Part shown: in pieces, positions 1 through 11,879 of the stretch
Layout: every line of letters begins with the position of its first letter
How positions within the stretch are numbered: the stretch's first letter is position 1
Assembly (NCBI GenBank): GCA_025716815.1
Contig: JAIXMN010000033.1
Location: 124,001-188,000, forward strand
DNA: 64,000 nucleotides
Direction of reading: 5' to 3'
DNA from: Dichotomocladium elegans
Taxonomy: Eukaryota > Mucoromycota > Mucoromycetes > Mucorales > Lichtheimiaceae
Position numbers and translations under genes: made by a program
Notes under the pieces: generated by a model
Databases searched by the model: none
Told to the model about the DNA's origin: nothing
Seen by the model: the letters and a program-made list of their open reading frames with translations, nothing else

Positions 1-3000
1 CCAGCCATGATGGCGGCATTGACGACTGGTACTGATCCTGAATATTCGTCATATGCCGCAGGTATGTTGCACCATCGGATACCCCGATCATACCGGTTCT
101 GACGAAGTTCGTCCCCATGTGTTTTTACAAACCCGATATCGACCAGTAATTCGAGATACTGACGCTTCACCTCCTCAATTGTCTCCAGATTCGACTCACT
201 CATATAGTTGGTATCGCAGAACGCGCGGATCCTGCGCCAGTATCCGGGTATTCCTTGCAATTTCTGGAGCTGTGCACGCCAACTCTGATAGCCTTTGTAT
301 ATCGTCCAGAAATCCGAATCCGCTATATACGCCAATATATATATATATAACCGCACACGCCCCCTCTCCTTGCTTAGTCTATTTTGTCCCTTGTTTTTTT
401 CGCGCCGCTCCGCTTCCCCAAAGAAGCTCTTACCATATCGAAACTTGGCATGCATAATATCCGCCTCGACCTCCTTGCCAAACGGCCGGACAAACGGGCT
501 CTTGACACTGAGGGCCGCAGCGATGGTAAGCACAGGATCAAGACAACGGAACAGAGCTCCAAACAAAATCATCTTGCCAATATGGACGTCAACTGGCAGA
601 TTCGCCAGGTGTGTGCCCAACGCAGTGAGTGTTTCCTCACCGGATAATGCTTGTATCTAGCGATTTTGGATCAGCTGTATTCTGGGGGCGTCTCTCGCGA
701 TGTCACCAACAACATACTTCTTGGAGACTTTGAATGGAATTTTGAATCATATCTGGCGACGGCGCATCGAGTGCAGTGCTTAAAAATTCTTGGATCGATC
801 CCAAATTGCACACTTTGATGCGCAAGCACAATTCTTCCAGCGGTAGCCGAAGAATCTCTGGAGTTTCTGAATCCGCCATCTTGCATATTTTGTTAGATCA
901 GATGAACGCTTGTATGTGCATCGGCATGCCACGTTCGTACCTGCGTAAACCTCGGTTCTGAGAAAAGATGGAAGCACAGACCTTCCTGGACACGTCCTGC
1001 ACGTCCGCGCCGTTGACGAGCATTTGCTTTCGTTATGAATTGCTGTCGTAGCCGACTGATTCGCCGCTTTTGATCATAACTGATAAAACCACGGTTAGTG
1101 ATGCGAGAGTACTCTACATTTATCATAATATCTCGGGATGTTTACCTCATCACCTTTGCCATGCCGGTATCAATCACTACAGTGACATCGGTAATGGTGA
1201 CACCTGTCTCGGCAATGTTCGTGGAAAGCACAATTTTGCGCATTCCTGCCGGTGGGACTTCAAACGCACTCTCTTGGTGCTCAGACGACAACGTCGAGTG
1301 CAAAGCGATAAGAATATAGTTTTTCGAGTCACCAAGGTCTTTATGCGAAGCTACCATGTCGTATAACCGCCGGATCTCCGGCATGCCCGGTAGAAATACA
1401 AGGATGGCACCTGTACTGGGGACCTCGGAGCCCTTGATGACTTTCGCACGAATGCAGATATATTCAAGGAGATCCAGAATCAAATCATAATTGATCTTGG
1501 TCTCATCCATCCGCTGAATAGTTTTTACCGTCTTCTCACTATACTTTGTCGATTTATTGTCTGTCGAGTCGCATGCTTCTTGCACGGTAAGGCCCGAATC
1601 CATGGATGTCGGCTGGTAATTGTTGTAGTCTTCGAAAAGTTCGTAAACGGCTTTATGGACATTCCCGTGCTTTCCACGCACTCTTACGACTCCGTGAACT
1701 ACATTTGTACATTAGTATCTGCTCGGATATCCATTTTGTTACATATTTACACTTTTCCTCGGGCTCCATGCGGATCGCGTAGCGGGAATCATCCTCAATA
1801 GTGTATCCTGCGATGTATGCGTCTTATCAATTGAAAGATCATAAAAGGTTTGGACCTGTATATTACCGGTTGCTTCAACAGCATCTTCCAGGTACTTCAC
1901 TTGAACAGGGAACGTGCGACCAGGGACAGTCAGTATTGGACAGCCACCGAAATAGTTTGAGAATCGTTCTGCCTCGACAGTAGCACTCATCAAGACCACC
2001 TTCAGGTCCGGTCGTCTGTGGCACAGCTGACGCAAAAGAATGAGCAAGAAGTCATTCTCCAGTGTACGCTCGTGGATCTCGTCGACCACCACGTATGAAA
2101 TTCCCTGAAGGTCTCTATCACTTTCGAGTCGCCGCAATAAAATACCCTAAATTAATAACAGGTGAATCCTAGCTCTCTCTATTCCGATACGAATTGTATT
2201 ATCTTTGATTACCGTAGTGCAGAACACAAGAATGTTTTCCTCGGATACTTTGCTCTCTAAGCGAATCTGGTATCCGACCATTCCAGTCTTAGTTCCAAGC
2301 GAGCGGGGGTAGTCCCCCATCTCCTGCGATACGCGCTTTGCAATTGACATTGCTGAAATTCGACGTGGCTGCAAATTGGAAAAATATCAGTAACCTTGTT
2401 TCACACATGACGTCCTGGCTTCCTTACCTGAGTACAGATCACCGAGCCATAATCACTCTTTCCTAGCAAGATTTTCTCGGCGAGAAATTGCGGTACCTGG
2501 GTACTCTTGCCACTGCGCACAAATAGGTTAGATTCAGCATACTGGACATGTAGTACAAAGTCATTGCTCCTTTACCATCCAGTTTCACCCGACACAATCA
2601 CCACTTGATTGTCCTGCACAAGATTTAGGACCTCATCACGATACATCATCATTGGAAGCTCGCTTCGTTTTTCCTATATATACATATTTTATTCAGTTAT
2701 CGTTATTCGGATGTAGGTATCCTCCGGTCCAACTTGCCTTCATCTTTCGATATTCGGGAGACATTATACGCTTTCCAAATGCCCTTTGCACACTCTTAAA
2801 CATGGATTTGCGAACGTCATCATGGTTTCTGGTGTGTATTCCCTCTTTGCGCTTGGTTTCCGGCTGGTATTCCGAGGTTTTTATTGCAGACTAACATGTG
2901 GATGACATGAGCACAAGAAGAAAAAAGGAACGTATCACCAAACAGCAGCTTACATCGTCAAGCGACTCTTGGTATTTCTTCGATGCATCCAAGATGTCAG

Positions 3001-5083
3001 CAAACATTTGGATCCTCTGATATGGGTCCTGTAGCTGGGCTTTTTCCTCTATTTCTTGCTGTATATATTGGATAAGCATCATATTTTCCATTGATCGATA
3101 AGCTCCGAACACACACCCTCTGTTTAGCCCATCGTATCCAAATTTCTCTTAACGGAGGAGCCATGATGGTATAAACGGCTGATTCGGGATCGAGTTGAAA
3201 AAGAGCTGCGGTCTGCAGAAATTTAATCGATTAGCCTCTTTCTCACAAAACTACCAAGCCTTCACAATTACCGCCACAAGTTCCTCTGCAGCTTTGTAAT
3301 CCTTTGTCACTAGGTTTCCAGGGATTTCAATCAGAGTTTCATCCTTCGAGAAGAGCCCTGAAACAAGTCGGACGGTAGCCTGCCACCGACCAGTGCTCAG
3401 TTGTACTTTCTTATAGATGTGCTTGCTGATATTATGCTTCCTGCAATATTCATCCAGCAGCTCTTTCGATCGTCTACCAATCCACTTTTTTCTTGGAATC
3501 TCGACAATTTCCCATGTTATTTCCGCCTTGTTGGAGACAGGTGCTTCTTCGTCTTGTTGCTGCGGTTCGTCTAGCATGTTACCAAAGAGGCCATACTGAC
3601 CATCCTCATCCTCATCATCACCGCAGAGCCCGAAAATATCATTTTCTTCGCCAATATTGTCCTCTTGTCGAGGAGATAATGGGGGATCAGGTACATGTGT
3701 ATCCTCAGCGTGCTCCTGGATTTCATACTCTTTATGCGCCTCCTCCATGGCCAAGTGGTCCAGTTCTGCATAGTGCTTAGCGGATTCGATGTTGTCATAG
3801 AGCCAGTCACTCTCCAGTTCCCTTAGCGTTTGACGCAAAGCACTAATTTTTTCGAGTATGAGCTGGATATCGACATTGATTAAGTTCTTTTTCTTTTTGC
3901 CGGTCTGCAGTAGTCTTTCGAGTTGCACCAGTTCCAACTTATACTGCGCGTGCTTTAGGTTCACGTCATCTTCTTCGTACTATTGACCAAATGTGAATGA
4001 AAACTGGATAGTGCTATGGACTTATTTTGACGTCATTGTTTACATCATAATGACGATCCGCAGCTTCCAGGATCTTTTCTTTCAAGATGTCTTCATCTCG
4101 TTTCTGTATATTCTCGCCCTCGTTCCTTGTGGTATGAACAGGGGATTGTTCTTCTTTTTCCCCTGTATCGGTATGACAAAGCTGGGCTTTTTTTTGCTCC
4201 TATAGAACGCCAGAAAGCCGCGTTATTCCAGTATGACGCTTTCTTCCACCCAACAGACAACTGCTCTATATTCATACCAGGTTCTCTGCCGCCGGTTCAA
4301 CTCGGATGGACAGGCCCTCTTCTGTGAAATACTTGTCATAAAAGCCGATAGGCATCCGTTCGTACGGGACATGGATACAAAGCTAAACATATGACCACAA
4401 TGAGCGCAAGGAGGGCATAAGAAACAACACATCTCTATCTCTCTCGTTCCCAGATATACCCAGTCCAGAAGCTTGTGTATGTCCACAAGCTGTGTTGTCT
4501 TGAATGCGTTTTCGATATCCTCGCCCTTGAATCCAAGCTTGACAAGAGTGCGATAGACAACGTCAAGCGTGCCAAGCATCTCCTCATAACCATGTGCATC
4601 ATGAAACTGAAGATGAGACAGCGCTTCATGAACATAACAAGTGGTTTTAGTGACATTCTATCATATTCGATTGAGTGACTTACTAGAAACTCGATCCTCG
4701 CGACGCATTTGGTTTTTCAACGTTTGAAATAAATCAAATTCAACGTTGTGTGTCAACGCAAAAGACCGTAACTTCTGGGTATCATCCTGGCGGCCTTCAG
4801 GCTGTGATAGCTTATGGACAAGGGTTTCCGCCTTTCGTTCATTGATGAATGAAAACCGTTTTGCGAGGCTCAGGAACCGATCTTCCTCTGCATGGTTTTC
4901 ATGGGTAGGATCTTCAGGCACAATCGAGGTAGGCGACACTGGAGAAATGGGGCCAGCGTCTTTTGCGTGCTGCTGTGTCCCAGACGCGATTTCAAGAATT
5001 GGCGCCGCTTTGGCTTTTGAGGGTACTGATGTCGTCGCGAATCCGCGGGCATTACCAGCAGCGGCCTTTTTCTTTTTTGCCAT
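1..5083 (-). CDS. DHX29: DHX29-like DExH-box translation initiation helicase, C-terminus off window
   Basis: The DHX29 family binds the 43S pre-initiation complex and helps it scan structured 5' leaders; the yeast relative is YLR419W. The coding sequence starts at 5083 with a lysine-rich N-terminus ([10 protein letters not shown]). It continues through a UBA-like segment (about 4450-4580), a coiled coil and acidic linker with a dsRBD-like module (3251-3964), and then the helicase core. The P-loop [14 protein letters not shown] is completed by splicing near 2515-2575. The box is DEIH ([14 protein letters not shown]), followed by LMSAT and QRRGRAGR. The helicase C-terminal and ratchet region near 430-870 is legible after splicing, and an open frame still runs at position 1, so the 3' end is missing. 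About ten short introns interrupt it. Assignment rests on domain order plus the dsRBD-like part; a close DHX57/DHX36-type helicase is the alternative. Confidence 0.9.
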
Positions 5084-5261
5084 TAAAAGTTGTCACGTAA
5101 TGTGTGGTAATATCAGAAAGAGGGTAAAATTTCGGTGAATGCGCCGAGGTTTGACAGTCCGTGATCACGCACAGAAATTCATGCAAAATTTCTTTTCTTG
5201 CTGTGAGAGGTTGGGTGGGGGGGAGAGAGACGGGGGGGAGTGGGGAGAATGGACTTGATAC

Positions 5262-5269
5262 TATAAAAA
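5262..5269 (+). promoter_or_regulatory. TATA box of the short gene at 5329
   Basis: A perfect TATAAAAA lies 60 bases before the chosen start of the next gene, downstream of a G-rich tract. It argues against using upstream in-frame codons as the start, because they would lie at or before the TATA. The 245-base gap to the DHX29-like start makes this a compact divergent promoter. Confidence 0.45.
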
Positions 5270-5328
5270 AAAGAATGGATCGCAAAAAGACATGGTGGTG
5301 TTGTCAAATCCAACTCTCTTCCTCTCCA

Positions 5329-5778
5329 ATGGCTTATCGAAACTGGGGTCCGCGTGTCGAGGTGGTCACCCGTCTACGCTGGTATGAGGTCGAGCAGCTC
5401 ATTCAATTTGCCGAACGTCAACGCCAGCGGCTCTTCAACGAGAACTGGCAGGCACTATCCGTTATAGCTAGCTCCGACTGTCCCGTCGCACGCAACTCCC
5501 GATTCCCGAGGGACAAGATCTACATCTGCGAAGGCATAGGCCATTGGGGATATATCATTGACCGACTCAAACTCAACTTTTGCATTTTGCGATTTCCCGA
5601 TCAGCGTCTTGAGCGCCATTACCCCGACATCGAGACTATCGGCGATGCGGAGCTCGTGGCTCTCGAGGGCATCCACGAGATCTTGGGCAACATCGCTGAC
5701 AATCACTCTCTTATTGACCGCCAGTTTTTCGAAGAGCGATATCGCATTCAGTGGACATCAAACAACGGGAATGATTAA
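5329..5778 (+). CDS. Short intronless protein of unknown function, 149 aa
   Basis: I do not recognise this protein. It begins MAYRNWGPRVEVV, is soluble, and is rich in charged and aromatic residues. No signal peptide or membrane segment is visible. Phrases such as RWYEVEQLIQFAERQRQRL suggest an amphipathic helix, and a second helical part follows around ELVALEGIHEIL. The start at 5329 is preferred over an in-frame ATG at 5275 because a TATA box lies at 5262. Codon use is C-ending and richer in GC than the flanks, and the frame is open without introns, which supports a real gene. It shares a short divergent promoter with the DHX29-like gene and is tail-to-tail with the Spt23-like gene, about 50 bases away. 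Confidence 0.7.
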   Translation: MAYRNWGPRVEVVTRLRWYEVEQLIQFAERQRQRLFNENWQALSVIASSDCPVARNSRFPRDKIYICEGIGHWGYIIDRLKLNFCILRFPDQRLERHYPDIETIGDAELVALEGIHEILGNIADNHSLIDRQFFEERYRIQWTSNNGND

Positions 5779-5826
5779 AGTAACACACACAAAGAAAAAA
5801 TATATATTTTATACATGTATAAAAAA

Positions 5827-8800
5827 TCAAACATACAACATACGCACAAGGGACTTCATGTAAGTAAACATCGATAACTGGTATGCTAAGCAGACAATCA
5901 TGACTGCAAGGAAGGAAATGGAGTCGTTAGCGCCGGATAATTAAATCCATACTTTAGCGAGTTCTCTATACTTACGGCACAGGAGGGGTACCCAAAAGCG
6001 GAACAAACGCTTGTCCCTCCGCTTTTTATCCTCCATCGTTGCGAGGTTGCTGTAATAGTTGTCGTAGGTAGCGGTTGATGCAGTGGTGTGAAGGTGGGCG
6101 GAGGAGGATGACGACGACGACGAAGAGGTGGTATGGGGGTTGGGGTAGGCTGAGATGTGATGCTCTTTCCTTGTTAATGGATGCGGTTGTTTGGTCTGCT
6201 GCTGCTGTGATGAAGACGATGACGGAACATCCACTTGCTGGCTGTTGCGTGCACCCATGGCATACGCAAGCGCCATATACCATGCAAGCGTTTGTTCCGG
6301 CTCTTCTTCACCAGGATTCTGATGCTGATCCTCACCAGAGAAACGGAAGGACATATTGGCGATCATGGCTGTCGGTCGAGGGAGCTGTAATAAATGATCA
6401 GCAATGGTTTTGAGGTTGAGGTCGGAGGGTTTGGGAGCAATATTGTTCTTCAGATTTTGGAGGAAACTTGAGTCATTCGAATTCGTCCGTTGGTGGTGTT
6501 TGGGTTGCTGGAAATGGGAAAGCGTACGCTGCATCCACGTTTGTTGCTCAGTACGTAACTCGTCATCTGAGGATATCACTCGGTCTTGTTCATTCACGGG
6601 TTCCGCATCAAGGATTTCTTCAGCGGAGTTGGAATCATGCCCCCCTTCCTGGACGAGATATTGTATAGAGGCAAGAGGCTGTCGGCCTCGTCGCTGCCGC
6701 AAGCCACTGTATTCGGGTATGTGCGGCTCATGGGAAGTGGTAGATGAATCAGAGCAGTAGATAGGATGCATTATGTCTTCAACTTCGCTCGTTTCATCAA
6801 TCCATTCGTTTTCGCTGTACAAATCGCTGTCTCCAGCTTCATCGGAACCGTCGTCTTCATCAAATGAGGTGTCAATATCCGCACTCATCGTGTCTGACAA
6901 CATGTCGTCATGATGCGACGACTCTGACATTTCTCGATCATCAAGCGGCATGTGATTCAGCAGCAATGACCTAATGCTGCTATCCTTGGCAATGTGCATC
7001 GGTTTTTTGCCTGCCAAATTGATAATCTCCGGGTTCGCATAACCATCCACCAGTAAAGTTCGAGCAACATCCTCGTGACCAAGCCATGATGCATAATGGA
7101 GTGCTGTAGCACCATTTCTATCAGTTGCATCGGCCCAGCAACCGAGATCAATCAGAGCATGTGTCAGTTTTTCAAACCCAAGCATAGCAGCAAGATGTAG
7201 CATGGTATGGCCCTGGGCATTTGCGATCAAGATGTCTTCTGGCTCAACGCGATCCATAGTGTTCATAACCTCGAGGACTTGTATAATTTGTCGCTCTAGC
7301 GAGGCCCGTTGTTGGCCGTTGTTAGACGTCTCAGCAGAGGGTGTGTTACTGCTATTGTTGTTGGTGTCCGACGATCTGTTACCACCTTGAACTATGCGCA
7401 TAGCAATCTCCCTGGCATCTTCAACCTTGCCGGTCATCTTGAGACCAACCACTTGTAGTGCTAGCTCCATCAATGCACGGTCGTTTTCATTGTAATATGT
7501 GAACAGCATGACCTCCTGGCTGTCCATCACAACAGGATATTCCTTGAAACAAACAACCACCGGACCAGGCTCTGCCACAGCAGGAAGGATACACACGAGG
7601 GTGTTGGCGGACCAAAAATGGGTGCTCGTCGCGGCAACATCGCCAAACATCACTGTCAAGCCGGGGCGGAAGTTGCTTCCCAAAATGGTAACTTCAATGC
7701 CTCCAAAGGTGGGTCCCTCATTTGGAATAAGGCGTTGAAGTTGTGGCCGTTCAAGGGTGGATGAAGGTAGGGACGCTGGCACAGGGATTTTCTCAGTTTT
7801 CGGTCGTTGCGCAGTCGCAAGGGCAGACAACAATGTAGAATTGAACTGCTGTTGTTGCCGTTGCTGTAGCTGAGCCATTGTGCTGCTATTCCGTTGTAGT
7901 AATGGGTCCATCGATAATGACATTTTCATAGGCGCTGTCGGTCCGAGAAGCGCCGTCGTAGACGACGATGAAGACGGCGGAAGTTGCCCCAAATTTTGAT
8001 TAACAGACGGCCGCGGTTGAATCGATAGCTGAGGGATAACCTGGTTACCAAAATTGTACGGCAAGGCAGGTGACGCGCCCGAGGACTGTGTTTGCGGGAA
8101 TGCTGCGAAAGGTGTAGATGTTGGCGTCGTCGTTGTTGCTATTGGTGTTGCTGCTGATACTGCTGTTGCTGCTGCAAGCATAGGCGGATCGGATTCTATT
8201 CGAGCACGCTTTCGGCCAGCCTTGACCTTATTTGACTTGTGATCGTCAGTGATCATTATGGGAGGCGACATACCTGCCGCGACCTGCTTCCCTGTGTGAT
8301 CATGCATCTCAAAGTAAATGCTATTTTTAAGTGAGTCTTATTGATTGCGGTTTTGTATGACGCGTTCAATGTGTGATACTTGCCAGAATCCGAGTCTTTC
8401 GTTGTGGTGTCTACAATAACATGTGATACGTGTAGGCAATATTGTGTCGCCCGAACTAAAATCCACCACCTCAGAACAATTAAACAAAAGAACCTTTTGC
8501 TCTTCAAGAGCCAGTGATTTCTCGTCCTCGACGAGTCGCTTGCTGTTGTCTTCTTCTGGAGTATTTTCGACTTTAATTCGATTTTCCTTTCGACGCTGGG
8601 ACCGTTTCCGCTAAAAAGCAAGTCAGTCATTGTGAAGAGCTTAAATATCAAATTAAGATAACTGCTCTACCTCTCGCTGAATACATCCCAGGCAAGTAAC
8701 AACCTTTCTGGAAGGATCACTCGCACAGATCACGCGCGCACTTAAATAAAGCATCTTTTCGGGGCGGATGTGCATGTTGTTCCCATCGATACCAGCATAA

Positions 8801-9625
8801 TTTGCTACACGCTGACCGTTTGGTGACGTGGTCAGCATGAGCTGACGCCGCAATTTGTCTTTGGCAACCATGTGTTCTGGGAGTTTGAGGTGTGACCACC
8901 ACTGGGCCTTGTCTCCGTCATCAGTAACAAGCTGAATGCACAGCTTAATTTGGGTTTCCACGCGAGATTTTGCTCCCGATTGAGGTACTCCGAGTACCCT
9001 GATTTGCATACTTCATTTTTCAAACGGTCATGGTCGCCATTACATTCGTGTGTGAGCAAGTTTGGTGCTTTCCCAATTCCCAGAGGTATACGTACCCAGG
9101 TGATTTCATCTTCGGTGTCGACATCTCAGCTTTGAAAGATGCACCAGGCGAAAGAAGAGGGGGTGTTGGAATAGCTGCGGGTGATGTGGCGTTTGAGGTT
9201 GGAGGTGGAACATGAGTGTTGGAGTTACTATGCAAGTGCAAAAAGTGTGCAAAATAGAATGATAGAGTCAGCTAGAGTTGATAGACATGAAAGGCATGTT
9301 ATGAAAGACACTTACAAGGAAGGATATGTCGATGAAAGATAATCAGTGAAGTTCCGGGCAAGGTTAGGAATAGCCTGTGGGAACGGGTTCTGGGCGACAT
9401 TGGAGAAGAACTAGTATGGGTATGACATGCATAAATATATACGTCAGGGTGAGACGCGAGAAGAACTTGGAAGGCTGTTTCCTCGACACTTACGTTATTG
9501 ACACCTGACCAAAATGTCTGGTTATGTCCTGGAGAAGTTGAATTAGATGGTTGGAGAGGTTCAACAACGTTGGGCCTCTGATCTTGAGTTAATGACGACG
9601 AAGACCTCTGTACAATGGGTGAAGA

Positions 9626-9669
<44 letters not shown>

Positions 9670-9789
9670 GCTGGAGCGGGTTCTGCAATTCCTCGGACCG
9701 GCGTCGAGAAAAGAGGGGCGACAAAGCGTCGTTGGCCGTGTTCGAGTCAGCCATGCTCTCATCTTCGTCGACCGATGATTGGTCTTGAA

Positions 9790-9820
<31 letters not shown>

Positions 9821-10033
9821 TTGTTGTTGTTGCATTTGCTGCATAAAAAAAAGAGGGTTATCAGGCGAAAGTTGATCAAGCTTATAAAAGAACGATTGGT
9901 CGATGAAGGCTTGTTGCATGTGCATAGAATCGTCGTGCGGTTCGCTCGTTGATGAGCCTGAAGGTGAATCACAAGATTGTGGGCCGTCGTTTATTGAGTT
10001 CTGGGCATCAATTAAGGGACTTTGATGGGACAT
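5827..10033 (-). CDS. Spt23/Mga2-like membrane-tethered transcription factor (IPT/TIG plus ankyrin)
   Basis: Spt23 and Mga2 are ER-anchored p90/p120 factors. They are cut free by ubiquitin and proteasome processing and induce fatty-acid desaturase. Here the N-terminus (from MSHQSPLIDAQ at 10033) carries two polyglutamine runs. A conserved fungal block follows (IRVLGVPQSGAKSRVETQIK, 8650-9010), then the cysteine-containing CLGCIQRE and CYCRHHNERLGF segments. Next come an IPT/TIG fold (PNEGPTFGG... near 7560-7740) and ankyrin repeats (GHTMLHLAAMLG, NGATALHYASWLG near 7000-7230). The apparent stop at 5941 is intronic. Splicing 5975-5904 adds a 26-residue last exon and completes a hydrophobic helix (FWVPLLCLMIVCLAYQLSMF), the expected ER anchor. 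The intron 8383-8321 uses a GC-AG boundary, the only one giving the family sequence LGFCIYFEMHDHTGK. Confidence 0.9.
9627..9667 (-). repeat. CAG/CAA polyglutamine tract 2 in the Spt23-like gene
   Basis: A near-pure CTG run on the + strand encodes a polyglutamine tract in the N-terminal activation region of the Spt23-like protein. Mostly CAG codons with one CAA imply recent replication slippage. Confidence 0.9.
9790..9835 (-). repeat. CAA/CAG polyglutamine tract 1 in the Spt23-like gene
   Basis: A second glutamine run, mixed CAA and CAG blocks, lies about 120 bases upstream in the same reading frame. The interruptions suggest an older and more stable tract than the one at 9627-9667. Confidence 0.9.
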
Positions 10034-11249
10034 GTGCAAACTGAAATTGTGATTGATAAAAGAAAGTCGGTGGTGTTGGCGAAGCCAGAACGGCACGAGA
10101 TGAGAGAATTGTAAAATTGGGTCGGTTACAGCCAATCAGGCTTCGTACCACACGACCGATGGGGCATCTTAATGTTGCTTATACGACCCAGCACGGGGCT
10201 GTCCGATGACCGTGCTACGTGCCTCTTCACTCGCATATATTGTCCTTTCGTTGATGAAGGAGAAAATTCAAATCGTAGGGACACTAGTGGTTTCTGCTAC
10301 TTTACTGTTTGTCTTACACTCGCGCCTCCGCATGTGTAAGCTGTTGAGACATATTTTTTTTTTTTTCATTTTCGTAGAGCGGACATGAAAAAAGCTCGAC
10401 CACGGTCAAGAGTTTCTTACCCTATATGATTTCGCGTGAATGCTTTCTGGCTCGGCATGCGTGTCCGATGACACGCTAGCAAAAAACGGCGACATCATGG
10501 AACCCTTCTGCAATCCAATGGTGCTGTTCCGCTCTCCTGACTATCGCCATACTATCGCCACCCTTCTTATCACCATTGAAACCAAGACGTTGCGATAATG
10601 GTGACTTGCATGCCTGCACACAGTTCTCCTCACTATAAACACGGCCCCGGTACTAAATCCTTATTGTGCTACCATTGCATGGTGAAAAGCTGCAGCTGTT
10701 TTTGCAAGCTTAGTACCAAGCATCACATAGACAACAGCAAATCAAATACCGCCTTCCATCTCGAAACACCAAAATAGCAGGCGGAGGATATGTCCCAATG
10801 GGGTACTGGGGTAAAGGATAAAAGATCTGTAGTTTACGCATCTCTTCGTAGCTTGGCAACCAAGTGCTATCTTTGGTTTATTATGGTCATCTGACAAAGC
10901 GTCCTATGATGATGAGCTAGCCAAGCCACCGCATATCGCTTCTGTTTCGGTTCCGGTTCAAGACACAAGAGGGGAATTATATTTTCAGCATGGAGCTGTT
11001 CTCTCCCCCCCCCAAAAAAAAAAACACAATGTTGGGCTGGGACTGAGCTGAGCATATCCAAAGATACATACGGACGACTTATCTCTCAAGCACAGGGGAT
11101 GTTTGTCCTGCGCGCACGCGTTTATCATAGACATCTGATTCGCTAGTGATCAATTGAATTTTTACGGTGGTGCTTTTTAATTCTAGGGGTGCCAAATTGG
11201 GAAAATCTGCTCTCTCCCATTTTTCTCCTACACAGCACAAAAATTTGCT
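10034..11249. other. Intergenic, upstream of the Spt23-like gene
   Basis: No gene is supported here. The ORFs at 10206-10388 and 10867-11061 are short and lack coding character. The stretch holds the Spt23-like promoter and leader, homopolymer runs (T near 10355, C/A near 11005-11030), and then the transposon-rich zone. Confidence 0.6.
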
Positions 11250-11335
11250 ATACACCGGTTCCTGGCCCAGAAATCTTTATGCATGATGACAAAGCAAATG
11301 TCGCATTCATGGCGAAAGATGGTGAAAGATATCGA
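11250..11335 (+). mobile_element. Tc1/mariner-like 5'-end fragment
   Basis: This piece aligns by eye with 60395-60480. Both have CCCAG.AATCTTTA.GC.TGATGACAAA followed by a diverged CGGAAAGAT-like block. That block is the untranslated 5' part of the Tc1-like family present in better copies at 13945-14496, 32285-33362 and 60345-60985. No transposase codons remain. Confidence 0.4.
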
Positions 11336-11340
11336 ATCAT

Positions 11341-11625
11341 CCGGTGGGGCTGCGATTTGGTTGCCTTAGGGCAGGCTTCAACCCTCTTTTTTTGCTGTCA
11401 TCTTCCTTGTCCCTGCGCTCACCCAGCGTATATTGCCGCTGGCCCGCCTTTCGCCTGTTTCGTACAGCCATTGCGCCCCAGCGTGTCCGTGCCGCTGCTT
11501 CTGGCACACCATCCAATTCCTCCGCGATGGTTATCGCCATGTGCCACCCAGGATACGCCGGTGTGAGCAGGGTTGGTAAGTCTAAGTATAGAGGGGATGG
11601 GCTAATGTTTTCTGTTGCCTAACGA
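11341..11625 (+). repeat. 280-bp dispersed repeat, copy A
   Basis: Its ends match those of a reverse-oriented segment at 31873-32168. The first ~35 bases share GG(A/G)CTG.G.TTTGG.TGC (peptide GLRFGCLRAG versus GLWFGCIRAG). The last ~50 bases share GGTAAGT...TTTCTGTTG.CTAACG. The middle is similar in length and pyrimidine richness but strongly diverged. No terminal inverted repeats or known motif were seen; the class is unknown. Confidence 0.5.
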
Positions 11626-11879
11626 AGCATTTTTACCTGTTGATGCGACCATTTCCTATAATTTATATACTAGTTTAGCCAAAATATATAAATGTCGAGT
11701 GCAGTACCACAAATAAAGGGAATCCTATTTTTGTACAGACACGTCCAACTACAATTGTCCAACACTGTTGCTAGGACAATCACGTGAGCCCAACGGACTT
11801 GCGAACAGGAACCCGTCAAGTGCTATGATCATCTCTCAACTTCATTTCCAGAGAAAGTACGTTATCAATTTTTTCGAAT

